A DNA stretch of 64,000 nt. Origin: Brucella tritici (lineage in GTDB: Bacteria > Pseudomonadota > Alphaproteobacteria > Rhizobiales > Rhizobiaceae). The DNA is taken from positions 124,001 to 188,000 of the forward strand of contig NZ_WBWA01000002.1 of assembly GCF_008932295.1 (NCBI RefSeq). Reading direction: 5' to 3'. Below, in pieces: positions 36,847-45,789 of this stretch. Every line of letters starts with the position of its first letter. Position 1 is the first letter of the stretch. A program made the translations under genes and the position numbers. The notes beneath the pieces were generated by a model, which did not search any database, had not been told where the DNA came from, and saw nothing but the letters and a program-made list of their open reading frames with translations.

Positions 36847-37146
36847 GCTGGTTTCCCTTTCGTGGCGTTCATCCGGGGTTGATTCCGGTCGGCAGAATTA
36901 CGGGCTTCGGAACATCTTGCAGCCAAATCTTTCCGTTTGGCGTCGCATAGATGCGGCTGGAATACTGGTTGGGCGCAAGGCGCTCCAGAGCTCGTTAAAA
37001 TAGACTGAGATACAGACATGCATAAACCCTCGGCACGGTACCCCATGCCAAGGCATTCGATCAAATCGTGCGGGTTAATCCCGGTTCAGCACCAAAGCTG
37101 CATCGAACCGCTACCGGATGTATTTATCCGGCAGGGAATGAATGCG
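36847..37146. other. Intergenic region upstream of pntAA
   Basis: 300 bp between the cytochrome-oxidase small subunit gene and pntAA, both on the minus strand. It should hold the pnt promoter. A small hairpin CCGGAT/ATCCGG (37114-37131) lies just after the 37147 gene's stop and may be a weak terminator. No gene seen. Confidence 0.5.
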
Positions 37147-37368
37147 CTAGAGGATGAACCAGGCAGCGACACAGACTAGAATGAAAAGAACGGTCGCGGA
37201 GAAGAAACCACCAGCAAAAAAGCCGAACGCCATGGCAATCATAAGGGCAACGAGCGCCACCGTGGCCCATTTAACCAGGCCCGCAAAACCGGCATAAGTT
37301 TTCTCATGCTCAGCATAGTCCATCGGTGCGCCAAGTTCAGCCGGAGCCGTTGTATGATGTTCTGCCAT
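37147..37368 (-). CDS. aa3-type cytochrome c oxidase subunit IV
   Basis: A 73-residue protein with a hydrophilic N-terminus (MAEHHTTAPAELGAPMDYAEHEKTYAGFAGLVKWAT) and one or two membrane helices (VALVALMIAMAFGFFAGGFFSATVLFILVCVAAWF). The MDYAEHEKTYAGFAGLVKW stretch is the mark of the short bacterial aa3 cytochrome c oxidase subunit IV family. ATG 37368 is preferred over a start 15 bases upstream. It often sits next to pnt genes in alphaproteobacteria, as here. Confidence 0.87.
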   Translation of the reverse strand: MAEHHTTAPAELGAPMDYAEHEKTYAGFAGLVKWATVALVALMIAMAFGFFAGGFFSATVLFILVCVAAWFIL

Positions 37369-37587
37369 TTTAGTTCCACCCATTCAGAATTTCCGCCCAT
37401 ACACCGTCATGTTAAGCGAAAATAACTGCAATCTTCAATGTGCGACCGAATAAACCCATGCATTGACAGCAAGGCTTTTCGTCGCAGCTACCCTCTCTCC
37501 GCAGAAGCGGTTCCGCAATCTTCGTAAAGCGAAACTACCCCTCTGGCTACATTTAATTGTTTAATATCCGGCGTTGTTTTTAGATTC

Positions 37588-38334
37588 TTATACACCGAGG
37601 CCAGTATATTTCGCCGTCGGCAAAATCGTCAGCGGCACGGAACTGCCGCGCATGTCGCCGAACATCGCTTGGCGTTCATGCGGCTGCGACTTGAAAAACG
37701 GAAAACGCACAGCCACCGCATCGCGGATATTGCGAATGGGAGCGGCGCCGAGCCCGACCCTGATTCCATAGCCCTCATGTTCGCGCGCATCGGCCATGAC
37801 AGAAGTGCCGAAAATGCGCTTGTAGAACGCCATATGCTCCGGCTTGACCGAGGCCAGGCATTGATCCGCCGCGAAAAATTCAGACGCCATCGCCGCTATG
37901 CGCAGCGTTATGTAAGGAATGGCCGGATATTCGCTCAAAAGCTCCGGATCAGCGGCAAAACGGGTCGGATCGACAAAATGCATGCCGCTATTGAGCAGCG
38001 GATCGAGAATATCGGGGAACAGCGCATAGCTCGTGCCGCGACGATGATCGGGCGTGATGTGATGGATGCGTAGCGTGCTGACCAGTTGCCCGTCCACATA
38101 TACGCCATAGACAAAGGCATGGCTGTCGCGGTCGATATCATCGACGATCGACGGCACTTCCGCCTCGTGCATGACATTGCGCGTACGATAGGAGCGGTAG
38201 CGCAGACGACCGATTTCCTCGAGATCCTCCGCGTGGACGATGCGGCGATATTCCACCCGATCGAGAAACTGCAACAGCTGTCGCGCGAAATTAGACAATG
38301 GCGGTTTATCGCCTGTAACAGCCGTATTCGTCAT
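37588..38334 (-). CDS. GNAT-fold acyltransferase resembling FeeM N-acyl amino acid synthase
   Basis: A 248-residue protein of the GNAT-like group that includes N-acyl amino acid synthase (FeeM) and autoinducer synthases. Supporting stretches are EEIGRLRYRSYRTRNVMHE, HAFVYGVYVDGQLVSTLRIHHITPDHRRGTSYALFPDIL (the beta4 core) and FVDPTRFAADPELLSEYPAIPYITLRIAAMASEFF. Such enzymes take acyl groups from acyl-carrier protein and make N-acyl amino acids or signals. No LuxR gene is adjacent. A GTG start 18 bases upstream is possible. Product unknown. Confidence 0.75.
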   Translation of the reverse strand: MTNTAVTGDKPPLSNFARQLLQFLDRVEYRRIVHAEDLEEIGRLRYRSYRTRNVMHEAEVPSIVDDIDRDSHAFVYGVYVDGQLVSTLRIHHITPDHRRGTSYALFPDILDPLLNSGMHFVDPTRFAADPELLSEYPAIPYITLRIAAMASEFFAADQCLASVKPEHMAFYKRIFGTSVMADAREHEGYGIRVGLGAAPIRNIRDAVAVRFPFFKSQPHERQAMFGDMRGSSVPLTILPTAKYTGLGV

Positions 38335-38552
38335 GCAATCGATTTTCCGCACCCCACAAATCAGTGCGCAGAATATGCACCTTTAACAGCGTGTAAAGAT
38401 ATAACTTTGTGCGCTGCCTTCCTATTGCCTTGCAATCAACACTCCGTCGCCACAATTGAACAGCGCTTTTGCGCGCTAAAAGCGGGATGAAAATGCAAAA
38501 TGGCCCCATTCCGGGCCATTTTACGCTTCTGCCTTAATTTGAAAACGGACCC

Positions 38553-39770
38553 TCAAAGCGCGTTGGCGATAGCCTGAAACGCATGGATCGTTTCGTCCTT
38601 CATATCCTGTCCGTCGACATTGTAACTGGAATGCGCCGAGGTCTTTGCAATCACCACACCCTGGGCCGGATTGACATAGATGAACTGCCCATAGATGCCG
38701 ACGGCGCTAAAGTCGCCCTGCCAGTCAACCGGCGTCCACCACTGATAGCCATAGCCGAAAGGAATCTTGCCAAGCGCATCCTTGCGACCCGGCATCAGAT
38801 AGGGCGCATCCGGCGTTACCGAATCGTGCACCCATTGCGCGGGTACAAGCTGCTCGCCCTTGAAGTTGCGACCCTCATTAAGATAGAGCAGGCCGAAACG
38901 CGCATAGTCACGAAGGACTGCATTCATGCCAGCCGAAGCAGCAGCCTCGCCATGCGGGTCCACCGCCCAATATGCATCGGCCTCGGCCCCAAGCTTCGAC
39001 CAGAGCTTGTCCTTCATGTAATCCTGAAAAGGAATACCGGTTGCGCCCTCCAGAACCAGCCCGAGAACCTGGGTATCCGCCGACACGTAGTGGCTGAGAG
39101 TTCCCTGCGGGCGCTCATTTTTCAGATGCGCGGTGAAATTCGTGATCGAGCCGGTCAGAAGCTCGACAGCATATCGAACGATATCGGAATTGAGATCGCC
39201 ATAGTTCTCGTTGAATCCGATACCGGATGCCATCTGCAGCACGTTCTTGACGGTCACACCTTTGTAGCCGCCCTCAGCCAGCACCGGCGCATAGTGGTCG
39301 ACCGGTTGGCTGATATCGATCAAGCCATCCCGAACGGCGTTACCGACAAGGAAGGAAACAACCGATTTCGAAACCGAAAATGCGATTGCCGGACTAGTCT
39401 CGCTATTGCCGTGGTCATATTCTTCATGAACGATCACACCATCCTTCAGCACGATGAACCCGGTTGTGCCGCCACGCTGCAGCCAATCGGAAACCTTGCA
39501 GATTTCGCCCTTATAGACGAAAGTTTCCGGCAGAGGCCGTTCCTCTTTCGGCAGCGGGCTGACCTCGCCCTCACGCGGGATGCGCACCGACGGATAGCGG
39601 TTGTAAACATTGCGGAAGTTTTCAAAAATTTCCGGTCCCTTGAATATCTGGGCATACTGATAAACAGCCCAGGTTTCGTGGATTTTCCTCCAGAACACAG
39701 CCGTTCCGACACCAGCAAGAACAACAAGCCCGATAAAACCATACAAAGCATAACGCAGAAATCGCTTCAT
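38553..39770 (-). CDS. Membrane-anchored serine hydrolase, beta-lactamase/NylB-like (S12 family)
   Basis: A 405-residue protein with an uncleaved N-terminal anchor (LYGFIGLVVLAGVGTAVFW, residues 9-27) and a periplasmic domain of the class-C beta-lactamase/6-aminohexanoate-dimer-hydrolase group. The nucleophile motif is S-x-x-K in AIAFSVSKSVVSFLVG (about residue 133), followed by HYVSADTQVLGLVLEG (Tyr-x-Asn equivalent region) and GYGYQWWTP. It is likely an esterase, amidase or peptidase; no evidence for beta-lactam resistance. A perfect 15-bp inverted repeat sits 40 bp upstream. Confidence 0.83.
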   Translation of the reverse strand: MKRFLRYALYGFIGLVVLAGVGTAVFWRKIHETWAVYQYAQIFKGPEIFENFRNVYNRYPSVRIPREGEVSPLPKEERPLPETFVYKGEICKVSDWLQRGGTTGFIVLKDGVIVHEEYDHGNSETSPAIAFSVSKSVVSFLVGNAVRDGLIDISQPVDHYAPVLAEGGYKGVTVKNVLQMASGIGFNENYGDLNSDIVRYAVELLTGSITNFTAHLKNERPQGTLSHYVSADTQVLGLVLEGATGIPFQDYMKDKLWSKLGAEADAYWAVDPHGEAAASAGMNAVLRDYARFGLLYLNEGRNFKGEQLVPAQWVHDSVTPDAPYLMPGRKDALGKIPFGYGYQWWTPVDWQGDFSAVGIYGQFIYVNPAQGVVIAKTSAHSSYNVDGQDMKDETIHAFQAIANAL

Positions 39771-39809
39771 CGCCTCCCCTTAAATAAATAAATTGAATTT
39801 TAAATTGAC

Positions 39810-39843
39810 TTTATATAAGTATATTTACATATACTTATATAAA
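39810..39843. promoter_or_regulatory. Perfect 15-bp inverted repeat upstream of serine hydrolase gene
   Basis: TTTATATAAGTATAT (39810-39824) and ATATACTTATATAAA (39829-39843) are perfectly complementary around TTAC. It lies 40 bp before the start of the minus-strand hydrolase gene, where a promoter and operator belong. Within an AT-rich stretch some self-complementarity is expected, but 15 of 15 positions is strong. Confidence 0.55.
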
Positions 39844-40005
39844 TCCTCCTATCGCAATAGTGTCACGATAAAAGAACCGAAAAAATCCCTACTATTTCAA
39901 TAATATTCAAATTTATGCCTTTTGTAAAAGAACCAGTACAGACGAGTTATGTAAAAAACGCGACATGCGCCCCAGCCATTCGAAAATTCGGGCAACGACA
40001 AGGCG

Positions 40006-40135
40006 CTAGAGCATGTCTCCCGAAAGGGGGAACCGGTTTCGGGATAAAGACATACGTGAAAACAAACAGATAGAGCATTTTCGAGCCAAAACTGAAAAGC
40101 CCTTTACGCGGAAACCAGTCCACCGGACTGGTTTC
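40006..40135. repeat. Mosaic palindromic repeat, copy 3 (with 25-nt module C)
   Basis: AGAGCATGTCTCCCGAAAG begins module A, which ends GGGATAAAGACATACG; then AAAACAAACAGATAGAGCAT (module B tail), a spacer, and module C, whose arms GAAACCAGTCC and GGACTGGTTTC span 40111-40135. Module C also occurs at 63033-63057 with a compensatory change. Confidence 0.8.
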
Positions 40136-40200
40136 ACATCACGCTTCGACGCGCAGGATAATGCGAGACAGTTTTCGCGATGCTGCTGGTCGGGGAATAA

Positions 40201-42498
40201 TCAGGCGACGGTACGTCCGCCGTCGCGTCGCGCCGCGGCCTTTGCGGTCATGGCGCTGATCGCTTCGACAGGCACGGGCATGCCGAGAAGGTAGCCCTGC
40301 ACGAGATCAGCGCCAGCCGCTACACGGATCAGCGCAAGCTGTTCCTCGGTTTCGACACCTTCGACCGTCACGCCCAGCCCAAGCTCGTGCGAAAGCTGGG
40401 TAACGCCGCGAAGCAGCATGAGCGAGCGCCGGTCGGTGGTGATGTCGCGCACGAAGGAGCGGTCGACCTTCACCTTGGTCAATGGCAAGGTGTTGAGATA
40501 GCTGAGACTGGAATAGCCGGTGCCGAAATCATCCAGTGCGATATTGATCCCGGCATTCTTGAGCCGCTGCAACACCATCGAAGTCTTGTTGCGGTCCGAG
40601 ATGATGGCGCTTTCCGTCACTTCCACCTCAAGGCGGTGAGCCGGAAGGCCCGATTTCTGCAAGGCATTGGCGATGTCGCGGGCGATGTCATTGCTTTTCA
40701 GATCGATGGCCGAAAGATTGACCGAAACGCCGATGCGGTCGCCCCATGACAGACAGTCGGCACAGGCCTGCGCCAGCATGAAGCGGGTAATGTCGGTGAT
40801 GATGCCCATTTCTTCCGCAAGCGGAATGAATTCCGCAGGCGGCACAAAGCCAAGCTGCGGATGCTCCCAGCGCGCCAGCGCTTCACACGCAACAACGCGC
40901 AGGGACTGCGCGCTGACGATGGGCTGATAGACGACCTTGATCTCGCCATGTTCGATGGCAAGCCGTAAATCGGCTTTGAGTTTCTGGCGCCCGCGATACT
41001 TGGTGTCCATCGCATCGATGAAGATCGACCAGGGCTTGTCTTCCATGCTTTTGGCTTCGTAGAGCGCCAGATCGGCGCTGATATGCATGCTGCCAACATC
41101 GCATCTTCCGATATCCTCGATCGCGATGCCCGCACTGATATCGATATGCACCTGATCGCCGTCGAGATCGTAGACGCCGGTCACGACGGTCATGATATGA
41201 TCCATCACGCCTGCAACGTCGGCCTCGCTGCGCAGATTGAAGACGAACACCACGAATTCGTCGCCGCCGAAGCGTGACGCGACGAAGCGCTGCGGATCGA
41301 GCGAGTTCAGCCGCTCTGCAAACAGGCGCAGCAATACGTCACCGGTATGATGCCCCAACGTATCGTTGACATGCTTGAAATGATTGATGTCGATGACGAT
41401 GAGCGCAGCCTGCGTGCCCGCTTGCTGGTGGGAACGCATGGATCGCACCAGGGTTTCGAAATAATTGCGGTTCGGCAGCCCTGTCAGGCCGTCATAACGC
41501 GCCATATGCTGAATGCGCGCTTCCGCTTCCACGCGCTGCGTCACGTCCTCGAACATCAGAACCGCCCCTTCATTGAGGGTCTGGTTGCCGATACATTCGA
41601 TATAACGCTGGTTCGAAAGCTGGAAAATGTCGCGCGTGCGCTTGCCGAGCAAAAGATCCTGCATGCGCATATGCACGTTTTTCAGGTCGTTTTGCGGAAA
41701 CAGTCCCTTCTTCGCGCAATAGCGCAGCAGGACATCGAGCTTGCGGCCATGCAGCTTGGTGTGCTCGGCGATCTGCAACATCGCCTTGGCCTTGTTGTTG
41801 ATGACTGCAATGCGCTGCTGGCTGTCGAACATCAGCAGACCCTGCGGCATATTGTTGAGCGCCGCATCGAAACGCCCGGCCACAATGGACAGGCGTCGCT
41901 TGCCCATGACCGCAGCGAAGAGAAACTCGCGCAGGCCGTTTGCCATCTGGATATTGGACAGGAAATACGGGATCAGCAGCAGGCCAATGATGACGTGAAA
42001 CGGCGTTCCCGCCAGAATAAGCCCGGCCAGAACCGGAATAAGCGTGCAGGCAGACATCAGAACAACGGCTTTCGCCGAAGCATAGTTGCGGCCCACAATG
42101 GAAACGACCGAAGCAAGCAGCACGGTCAGGCTGGCAAGTTCGGCGAAGGAATCCCTGAGCACATAACTTGAGAAGAAGCACAACATGCCGAGCGTCAGGC
42201 AAACGGCGGATGCGCCGATCAGATAGCGCGTTTCCCAGCGGTCGAGATCGGCATGAGACAGCGACTGCTGTTTTGCCTGGTCGAACTTGTGCATGTCGAA
42301 GATGCGACCAACAGCAATGATGGCGAACACACCGCCAAAAACCAGATAGCGCCAGTCATCGGTTTTCACATAGATGACGACACAGGCTACAACGTGCGCG
42401 AGCAAGCCAAACCAGAGCGTGGTACGATTACCATACAGCGCTCTGAGAAAAGATAGCCGCACATCTGCAGGTATCTCAGGTTTACGGCTTTGCCACAT
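40201..42498 (-). CDS. GGDEF-EAL cyclic-di-GMP signalling protein with membrane sensor
   Basis: A 765-residue protein with five or six N-terminal membrane segments (residues ~20-200), a PAS-like segment (RFDAALNNMPQGLLMFDSQQRIAVINNKAKAML), a GGDEF domain with the intact RFGGDEF motif, and a C-terminal EAL domain with CEALARWEHP and the downstream DDFGTGYSSLSYL and KVDRSFV. Both catalytic motifs look intact and no RxxD inhibitory site precedes GGDEF, so the protein may make or degrade c-di-GMP. Sensor input unknown. A TTG start at 42531 would add 11 residues. Monocistronic. Confidence 0.9.
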   Translation of the reverse strand: MWQSRKPEIPADVRLSFLRALYGNRTTLWFGLLAHVVACVVIYVKTDDWRYLVFGGVFAIIAVGRIFDMHKFDQAKQQSLSHADLDRWETRYLIGASAVCLTLGMLCFFSSYVLRDSFAELASLTVLLASVVSIVGRNYASAKAVVLMSACTLIPVLAGLILAGTPFHVIIGLLLIPYFLSNIQMANGLREFLFAAVMGKRRLSIVAGRFDAALNNMPQGLLMFDSQQRIAVINNKAKAMLQIAEHTKLHGRKLDVLLRYCAKKGLFPQNDLKNVHMRMQDLLLGKRTRDIFQLSNQRYIECIGNQTLNEGAVLMFEDVTQRVEAEARIQHMARYDGLTGLPNRNYFETLVRSMRSHQQAGTQAALIVIDINHFKHVNDTLGHHTGDVLLRLFAERLNSLDPQRFVASRFGGDEFVVFVFNLRSEADVAGVMDHIMTVVTGVYDLDGDQVHIDISAGIAIEDIGRCDVGSMHISADLALYEAKSMEDKPWSIFIDAMDTKYRGRQKLKADLRLAIEHGEIKVVYQPIVSAQSLRVVACEALARWEHPQLGFVPPAEFIPLAEEMGIITDITRFMLAQACADCLSWGDRIGVSVNLSAIDLKSNDIARDIANALQKSGLPAHRLEVEVTESAIISDRNKTSMVLQRLKNAGINIALDDFGTGYSSLSYLNTLPLTKVKVDRSFVRDITTDRRSLMLLRGVTQLSHELGLGVTVEGVETEEQLALIRVAAGADLVQGYLLGMPVPVEAISAMTAKAAARRDGGRTVA

Positions 42499-42868
42499 AT
42501 CGATGCATTTATCCCTTATACGGGGAGGCAATATCGCACTAATGACTTAAAAATATCTTTCGGGATATTAAACCACAAGCTGTTACGACAACCACCATAA
42601 GATGTATTCAGATATTTTTTAAGGAAAACCACAGACGCACAACCCGCAACGGGCAATCACAACCATTGGCATACATGTTTTAGTCGTCCTAATATTACTG
42701 AAATGGCTAAAATGGGAGAACAGGGACAGGTTAGTTTCCGCATTCCCGAGAATTAATCCAGATTAGTCGATGTGGATATTCTACCGCCAGACCCCCGTCC
42801 GTTAGAGAAAAAACCTGCCATACAAGTCACGACGCGGGAAATAACCGCTAAAGAAACTTCCAACCTTG
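42499..42868. other. Intergenic region between GGDEF-EAL gene and SDR gene
   Basis: 370 bp, AT-rich near the GGDEF-EAL start. It holds that gene's promoter and the 3' flank of the SDR gene. Nothing else recognised. Confidence 0.45.
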
Positions 42869-43618
42869 TCAGAGCTGATGACCGCCATCCACGGTAATGA
42901 CGGAACCCGTCATATAGCGGCTGGCATCGGAAGCCAGCATCAGCACAACCCCGTCCAGATCCTCAGGCTCGCCGAGGCGCCGCATCGGGTTCCGCCCTTT
43001 GAAGTAGCCCCCGGCAGGACCTTGTAGCTGATCTTCATTGATTCGCGTTGGAAACCATCCAGGGGAAATCGCGTTGACGCGAATATCGTGCGCGGCCCAT
43101 TCCAGCGCCAGTGCCCGCGTCATCTGCGTCACGCAGGCCTTGGACATGGAATAGGCGGCAGCCCCCTTCTGCGGACGCTCACCCAGAATGCTGGTCGTAT
43201 TGACGATGGAGCCGCCCTCGCCGCGCTCGATCATGCGGCGCGCGGCTTCCTGCGCCACAAAAAAGGCGCCTGCGACATTGACCTCGAATATATGCTCCAG
43301 CATATCGCGCGTCGTGTCGAGCGCGCGTGCCATATGCGCGACCCCGGCATTGTTGAAAAGCGTCGTTATCGGTCCGAAGCGTTCTTCCGCTTCATCAAAA
43401 GCACGCACGATTTCATCCGGATGGGTTACATCCGCCATGATTTCCAGCACTTCGCCACCCGATGGGCAAATGCTTTCGCCTGCATGGGTGCGCGAGATCG
43501 AAATCACGCGCGCACCGTGCCCCGCCAGCACATGAACCATGCGCAGGCCCAACCCCGAAGACCCTCCCGTCACGGCAATAACCTTGCCCCTGACGGAAAA
43601 AAGCTGATCGTCAGTCAT
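42869..43618 (-). CDS. Short-chain dehydrogenase/reductase
   Basis: A 249-residue classical SDR with the cofactor loop TGGSSGLG (residues ~16-23), NNAGV, the catalytic Ser in VNTTSILGERPQKG, and Y-x-x-x-K (YSMSKA), plus the C-terminal YMTGSVITVDGG. NAD(P)-dependent oxidoreductase of unknown substrate, related to the gluconate-5-dehydrogenase/3-oxoacyl reductase group. It diverges from the C26 amidotransferase gene; the shared spacer has a 9-bp inverted repeat. Confidence 0.87.
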   Translation of the reverse strand: MTDDQLFSVRGKVIAVTGGSSGLGLRMVHVLAGHGARVISISRTHAGESICPSGGEVLEIMADVTHPDEIVRAFDEAEERFGPITTLFNNAGVAHMARALDTTRDMLEHIFEVNVAGAFFVAQEAARRMIERGEGGSIVNTTSILGERPQKGAAAYSMSKACVTQMTRALALEWAAHDIRVNAISPGWFPTRINEDQLQGPAGGYFKGRNPMRRLGEPEDLDGVVLMLASDASRYMTGSVITVDGGHQL

Positions 43619-43673
43619 TCATCCCCTCAACTGCCAATCCCTCTTTATACCTTCCTAGAATATAGAGATCGGC

Positions 43674-43710
43674 ATTTGAACCATCTTCGACCGTAAAAAT
43701 CGGTTCAAAT
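43674..43710. promoter_or_regulatory. Inverted repeat in the SDR/C26 divergent spacer
   Basis: ATTTGAACC (43674-43682) and GGTTCAAAT (43702-43710) are perfect complements separated by 19 bases, about two helical turns centre to centre. Candidate operator or looping site; no regulator gene is adjacent. Confidence 0.4.
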
Positions 43711-43850
43711 CAACACAATACACAGAAGGCACGACGAAAGGCCTATGGCGCAGCCGAAAGACGACACCTGTTCGTGATTGCGCGACCCATTGCGGAGAAG
43801 TAAGGAACAGAGCAGATAAGAGCATAATCCGACTGGTGGATACGAACATT

Positions 43851-44609
43851 ATGCCCAAGACTTCTCGCCCTCTCGTTGCCGTACCGACCGATGTGAAGCC
43901 ATTTGAAAACTACACCTGGCACGCAGCGCCCCAGCAATATCTGGCAGCCGCCATCGACGTCGCAGGTGTAACGCCGCTTCTGGTGCCAAGTTTTGGCGAC
44001 AGAATAGATCTCGATGCCATTCTGGATGCGGTGGACGGTGTTCTCATCACGGGTTCCAAATCGAACGTTCACCCTGCCCTTTATGGTGTCGAGCCGAGCA
44101 CGGCATTCGAGCCCTATGACAATGCTCGCGATGCCACTTCGCTGCCGCTCATCCGGGCCGCCATTGAAAAGGGTGTTCCGGTGCTGGCCATCTGCCGCGG
44201 CATACAGGAACTGAACGTCGCGCTGGGCGGCACGCTCGCCACCGAAATCCAGGACCTCGAAGGACGGATGGATCACCGCGCGCCGGAATCCGAAAGCCAG
44301 GCCGAGCGCTTCGCCATCCAGCACCCGATCAAGCTCAACCCGAATTCATGCCTTGCGGAAATCCTGAAAGAAGAAAGCGTGCGCGTGAATTCCGTTCACC
44401 GTCAGGCCATCGACAAGCTTGCCCCGCAGCTTGAAGTCGAGGCCGTTGCCGAAGACGGCACGGTAGAGGCCGTTTCGGTCAAGAACGCCAAGGGATTTGT
44501 CGTCGGCGTTCAGTGGCACCCGGAATATTGGGTGCATTCCGATGCCCCTTCCCGCAAGATCTTCGAGGCGTTCGGCGATGCGGTGCGCAAGCATAGTTTA
44601 GGGCAGTAG
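43851..44609 (+). CDS. Class-I glutamine-amidotransferase-like hydrolase (peptidase C26, PuuD type)
   Basis: A 252-residue gamma-glutamyl-hydrolase-like protein. The nucleophile Cys lies in PVLAICRGIQELNVALGGTL and the catalytic His in GVQWHPEYW. PuuD-type enzymes cleave gamma-glutamyl-GABA in putrescine breakdown, but no other puu gene is nearby. ATG 43851 is preferred over GTG 43836. The last residues Leu-Gly-Gln and the TAG stop come from an AGGGCAGT tandem repeat. Confidence 0.85.
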   Translation: MPKTSRPLVAVPTDVKPFENYTWHAAPQQYLAAAIDVAGVTPLLVPSFGDRIDLDAILDAVDGVLITGSKSNVHPALYGVEPSTAFEPYDNARDATSLPLIRAAIEKGVPVLAICRGIQELNVALGGTLATEIQDLEGRMDHRAPESESQAERFAIQHPIKLNPNSCLAEILKEESVRVNSVHRQAIDKLAPQLEVEAVAEDGTVEAVSVKNAKGFVVGVQWHPEYWVHSDAPSRKIFEAFGDAVRKHSLGQ

Positions 44610-44631
44610 GGCAGTAGGGCAGTAGGGCAGT
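44600..44631. repeat. Octamer tandem repeat (AGGGCAGT) x4
   Basis: Four exact copies of AGGGCAGT, the unit of Brucella HOOF-Print VNTR loci (family knowledge). A complementary-type tract (CCCCTACTCCC, CTGCC, TGCCCTATTGCC) follows at 44673-44743, reaching into the 3' end of the opposing gene. Confidence 0.92.
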
Positions 44632-44722
44632 GAAGGATATGATCGTTGCGGTCATCTGCAATCACAACATATTCCCCTACTCCCTTACTCCCCTATTCCC
44701 TTAACATACTGCCTTATTTGCC

Positions 44723-45697
44723 CTATTGCCTCACTGCCTTAACATGAACCGTCTCCGGCACAGGCGTCAGCGCCGAACCGGTGTCGAACCATGCGATGAG
44801 ATTGTCGATCACCAGATTGGCCATGTCACGACGGGTCCGGACCGAGGCCGAGCCGATATGCGGCAGAAGGACCGTGTTCGGCGCATCGAGCAGAGCCTGT
44901 GGCACGTGCGGCTCGTTCGCGAAGACATCGAGACCGGCAGCGGCAATCGTCCCGTTCTGCAGCGCTTCGGCAAGCGCGTCTTCATCCACCACCGAACCCC
45001 GTCCGATATTGATAAGCACACCTTCCGGACCAAGCGCCTTCAGCACTTCCGCATTCACGGCCTTGGCCGTTTCCGCGCCGCCCGGCGCAACCAGAATGAG
45101 GGTGTCGACTGCCCCGGCAAGCTCCTTGAGGCTCGGATGATATTCGTAGGCGACATCGGGCGACTTGCGGCGATTGTGATAGGCAATCGGCAGGCCGAAT
45201 GCTTCGATCCGGTGAGCGACCGCCTTGCCGATGCGGCCAAGGCCGAAAATGCCGACCTTGCGTCCGCGCAAGGACAGCTTCGACAGCGGGTAGCGGCCTT
45301 CCTTGACCCAGTCGCCGGCGCGCAGGAATTCCTGTGACTTCGACAATTCACGCACCGTGTCGATCAAGAGGCCGATGGTCGTATCCGCCACTTCCTCGGT
45401 CAGCACGTCCGGCGTGTTGGTGACCATGACATTTTTCGCACCAGCATGTTTCGCGTCCACCGCGTCGTAGCCGACGCCGAAATTGCCGACGATTTCAAGA
45501 TTGGGCAAAGCGTCGATCAGCGCCGCATCGACGGTCGACATGCTGGCGATACCCTTCACGTCCTTCGTCCATGCCGCATCCAGAAGTGCCGTGTCGCCGC
45601 GCGCGATACGCTGAACATTGAACTCGCCCGAGAGCCTCTGCACGGCATAATCATCAAAATTGCCGAGCACCAGAATAGTCGCATCGCGTTTTGTCAT
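44723..45697 (-). CDS. D-2-hydroxyacid dehydrogenase (glyoxylate/hydroxypyruvate reductase type)
   Basis: A 324-residue D-isomer-specific 2-hydroxyacid dehydrogenase. The NAD(P) loop is GIFGLGRIGKAVAHR, followed by NRR (NADP-favouring Arg). The catalytic Arg/Glu/His triad appears in INIGRGSVVDE, FANEP and LPHIGSASVRTR. ATG 45697 has AGGAA at good distance. The last ~5 residues (from KAVRQ) and the stop fall in octamer-repeat-derived sequence. A LacI regulator gene lies just upstream on the same strand and may control it. Confidence 0.87.
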   Translation of the reverse strand: MTKRDATILVLGNFDDYAVQRLSGEFNVQRIARGDTALLDAAWTKDVKGIASMSTVDAALIDALPNLEIVGNFGVGYDAVDAKHAGAKNVMVTNTPDVLTEEVADTTIGLLIDTVRELSKSQEFLRAGDWVKEGRYPLSKLSLRGRKVGIFGLGRIGKAVAHRIEAFGLPIAYHNRRKSPDVAYEYHPSLKELAGAVDTLILVAPGGAETAKAVNAEVLKALGPEGVLINIGRGSVVDEDALAEALQNGTIAAAGLDVFANEPHVPQALLDAPNTVLLPHIGSASVRTRRDMANLVIDNLIAWFDTGSALTPVPETVHVKAVRQ

Positions 45698-45714
45698 GGC
45701 ATTCCTCATGTCGT

Positions 45715-45789
45715 AGAGCATTTCCAGCAAAAGTGCGCAGCGGTTTTGCGTTGGATAATGCGTAAAGCAAAACCGGTGCGGGGAAATCA
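45715..45789. repeat. Mosaic palindromic repeat, copy 4
   Basis: TAGAGCATTTCCAGCAAAAG begins the copy and a GCAAAACCGGTGCGGGGAAA-like half closes it. It fills the 89-bp gap between the LacI gene and the 2-hydroxyacid dehydrogenase gene. Confidence 0.7.

Larger units (their letters stand above)
39771..40200. other. Intergenic region with inverted repeat and mosaic palindromes
   Basis: 430 bp. The part next to the serine hydrolase gene is very AT-rich and carries the inverted repeat at 39810-39843; the part next to the GGDEF-EAL gene carries a composite palindromic repeat (40006-40135). No gene seen. Confidence 0.6.

Noticed and set aside
38553..39770. SxxK hydrolase as a beta-lactamase resistance gene
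   Set aside because: The motif is shared with esterases, NylB-type amidases and peptidases, and the protein is membrane-anchored with a divergent N-terminus; resistance cannot be claimed.
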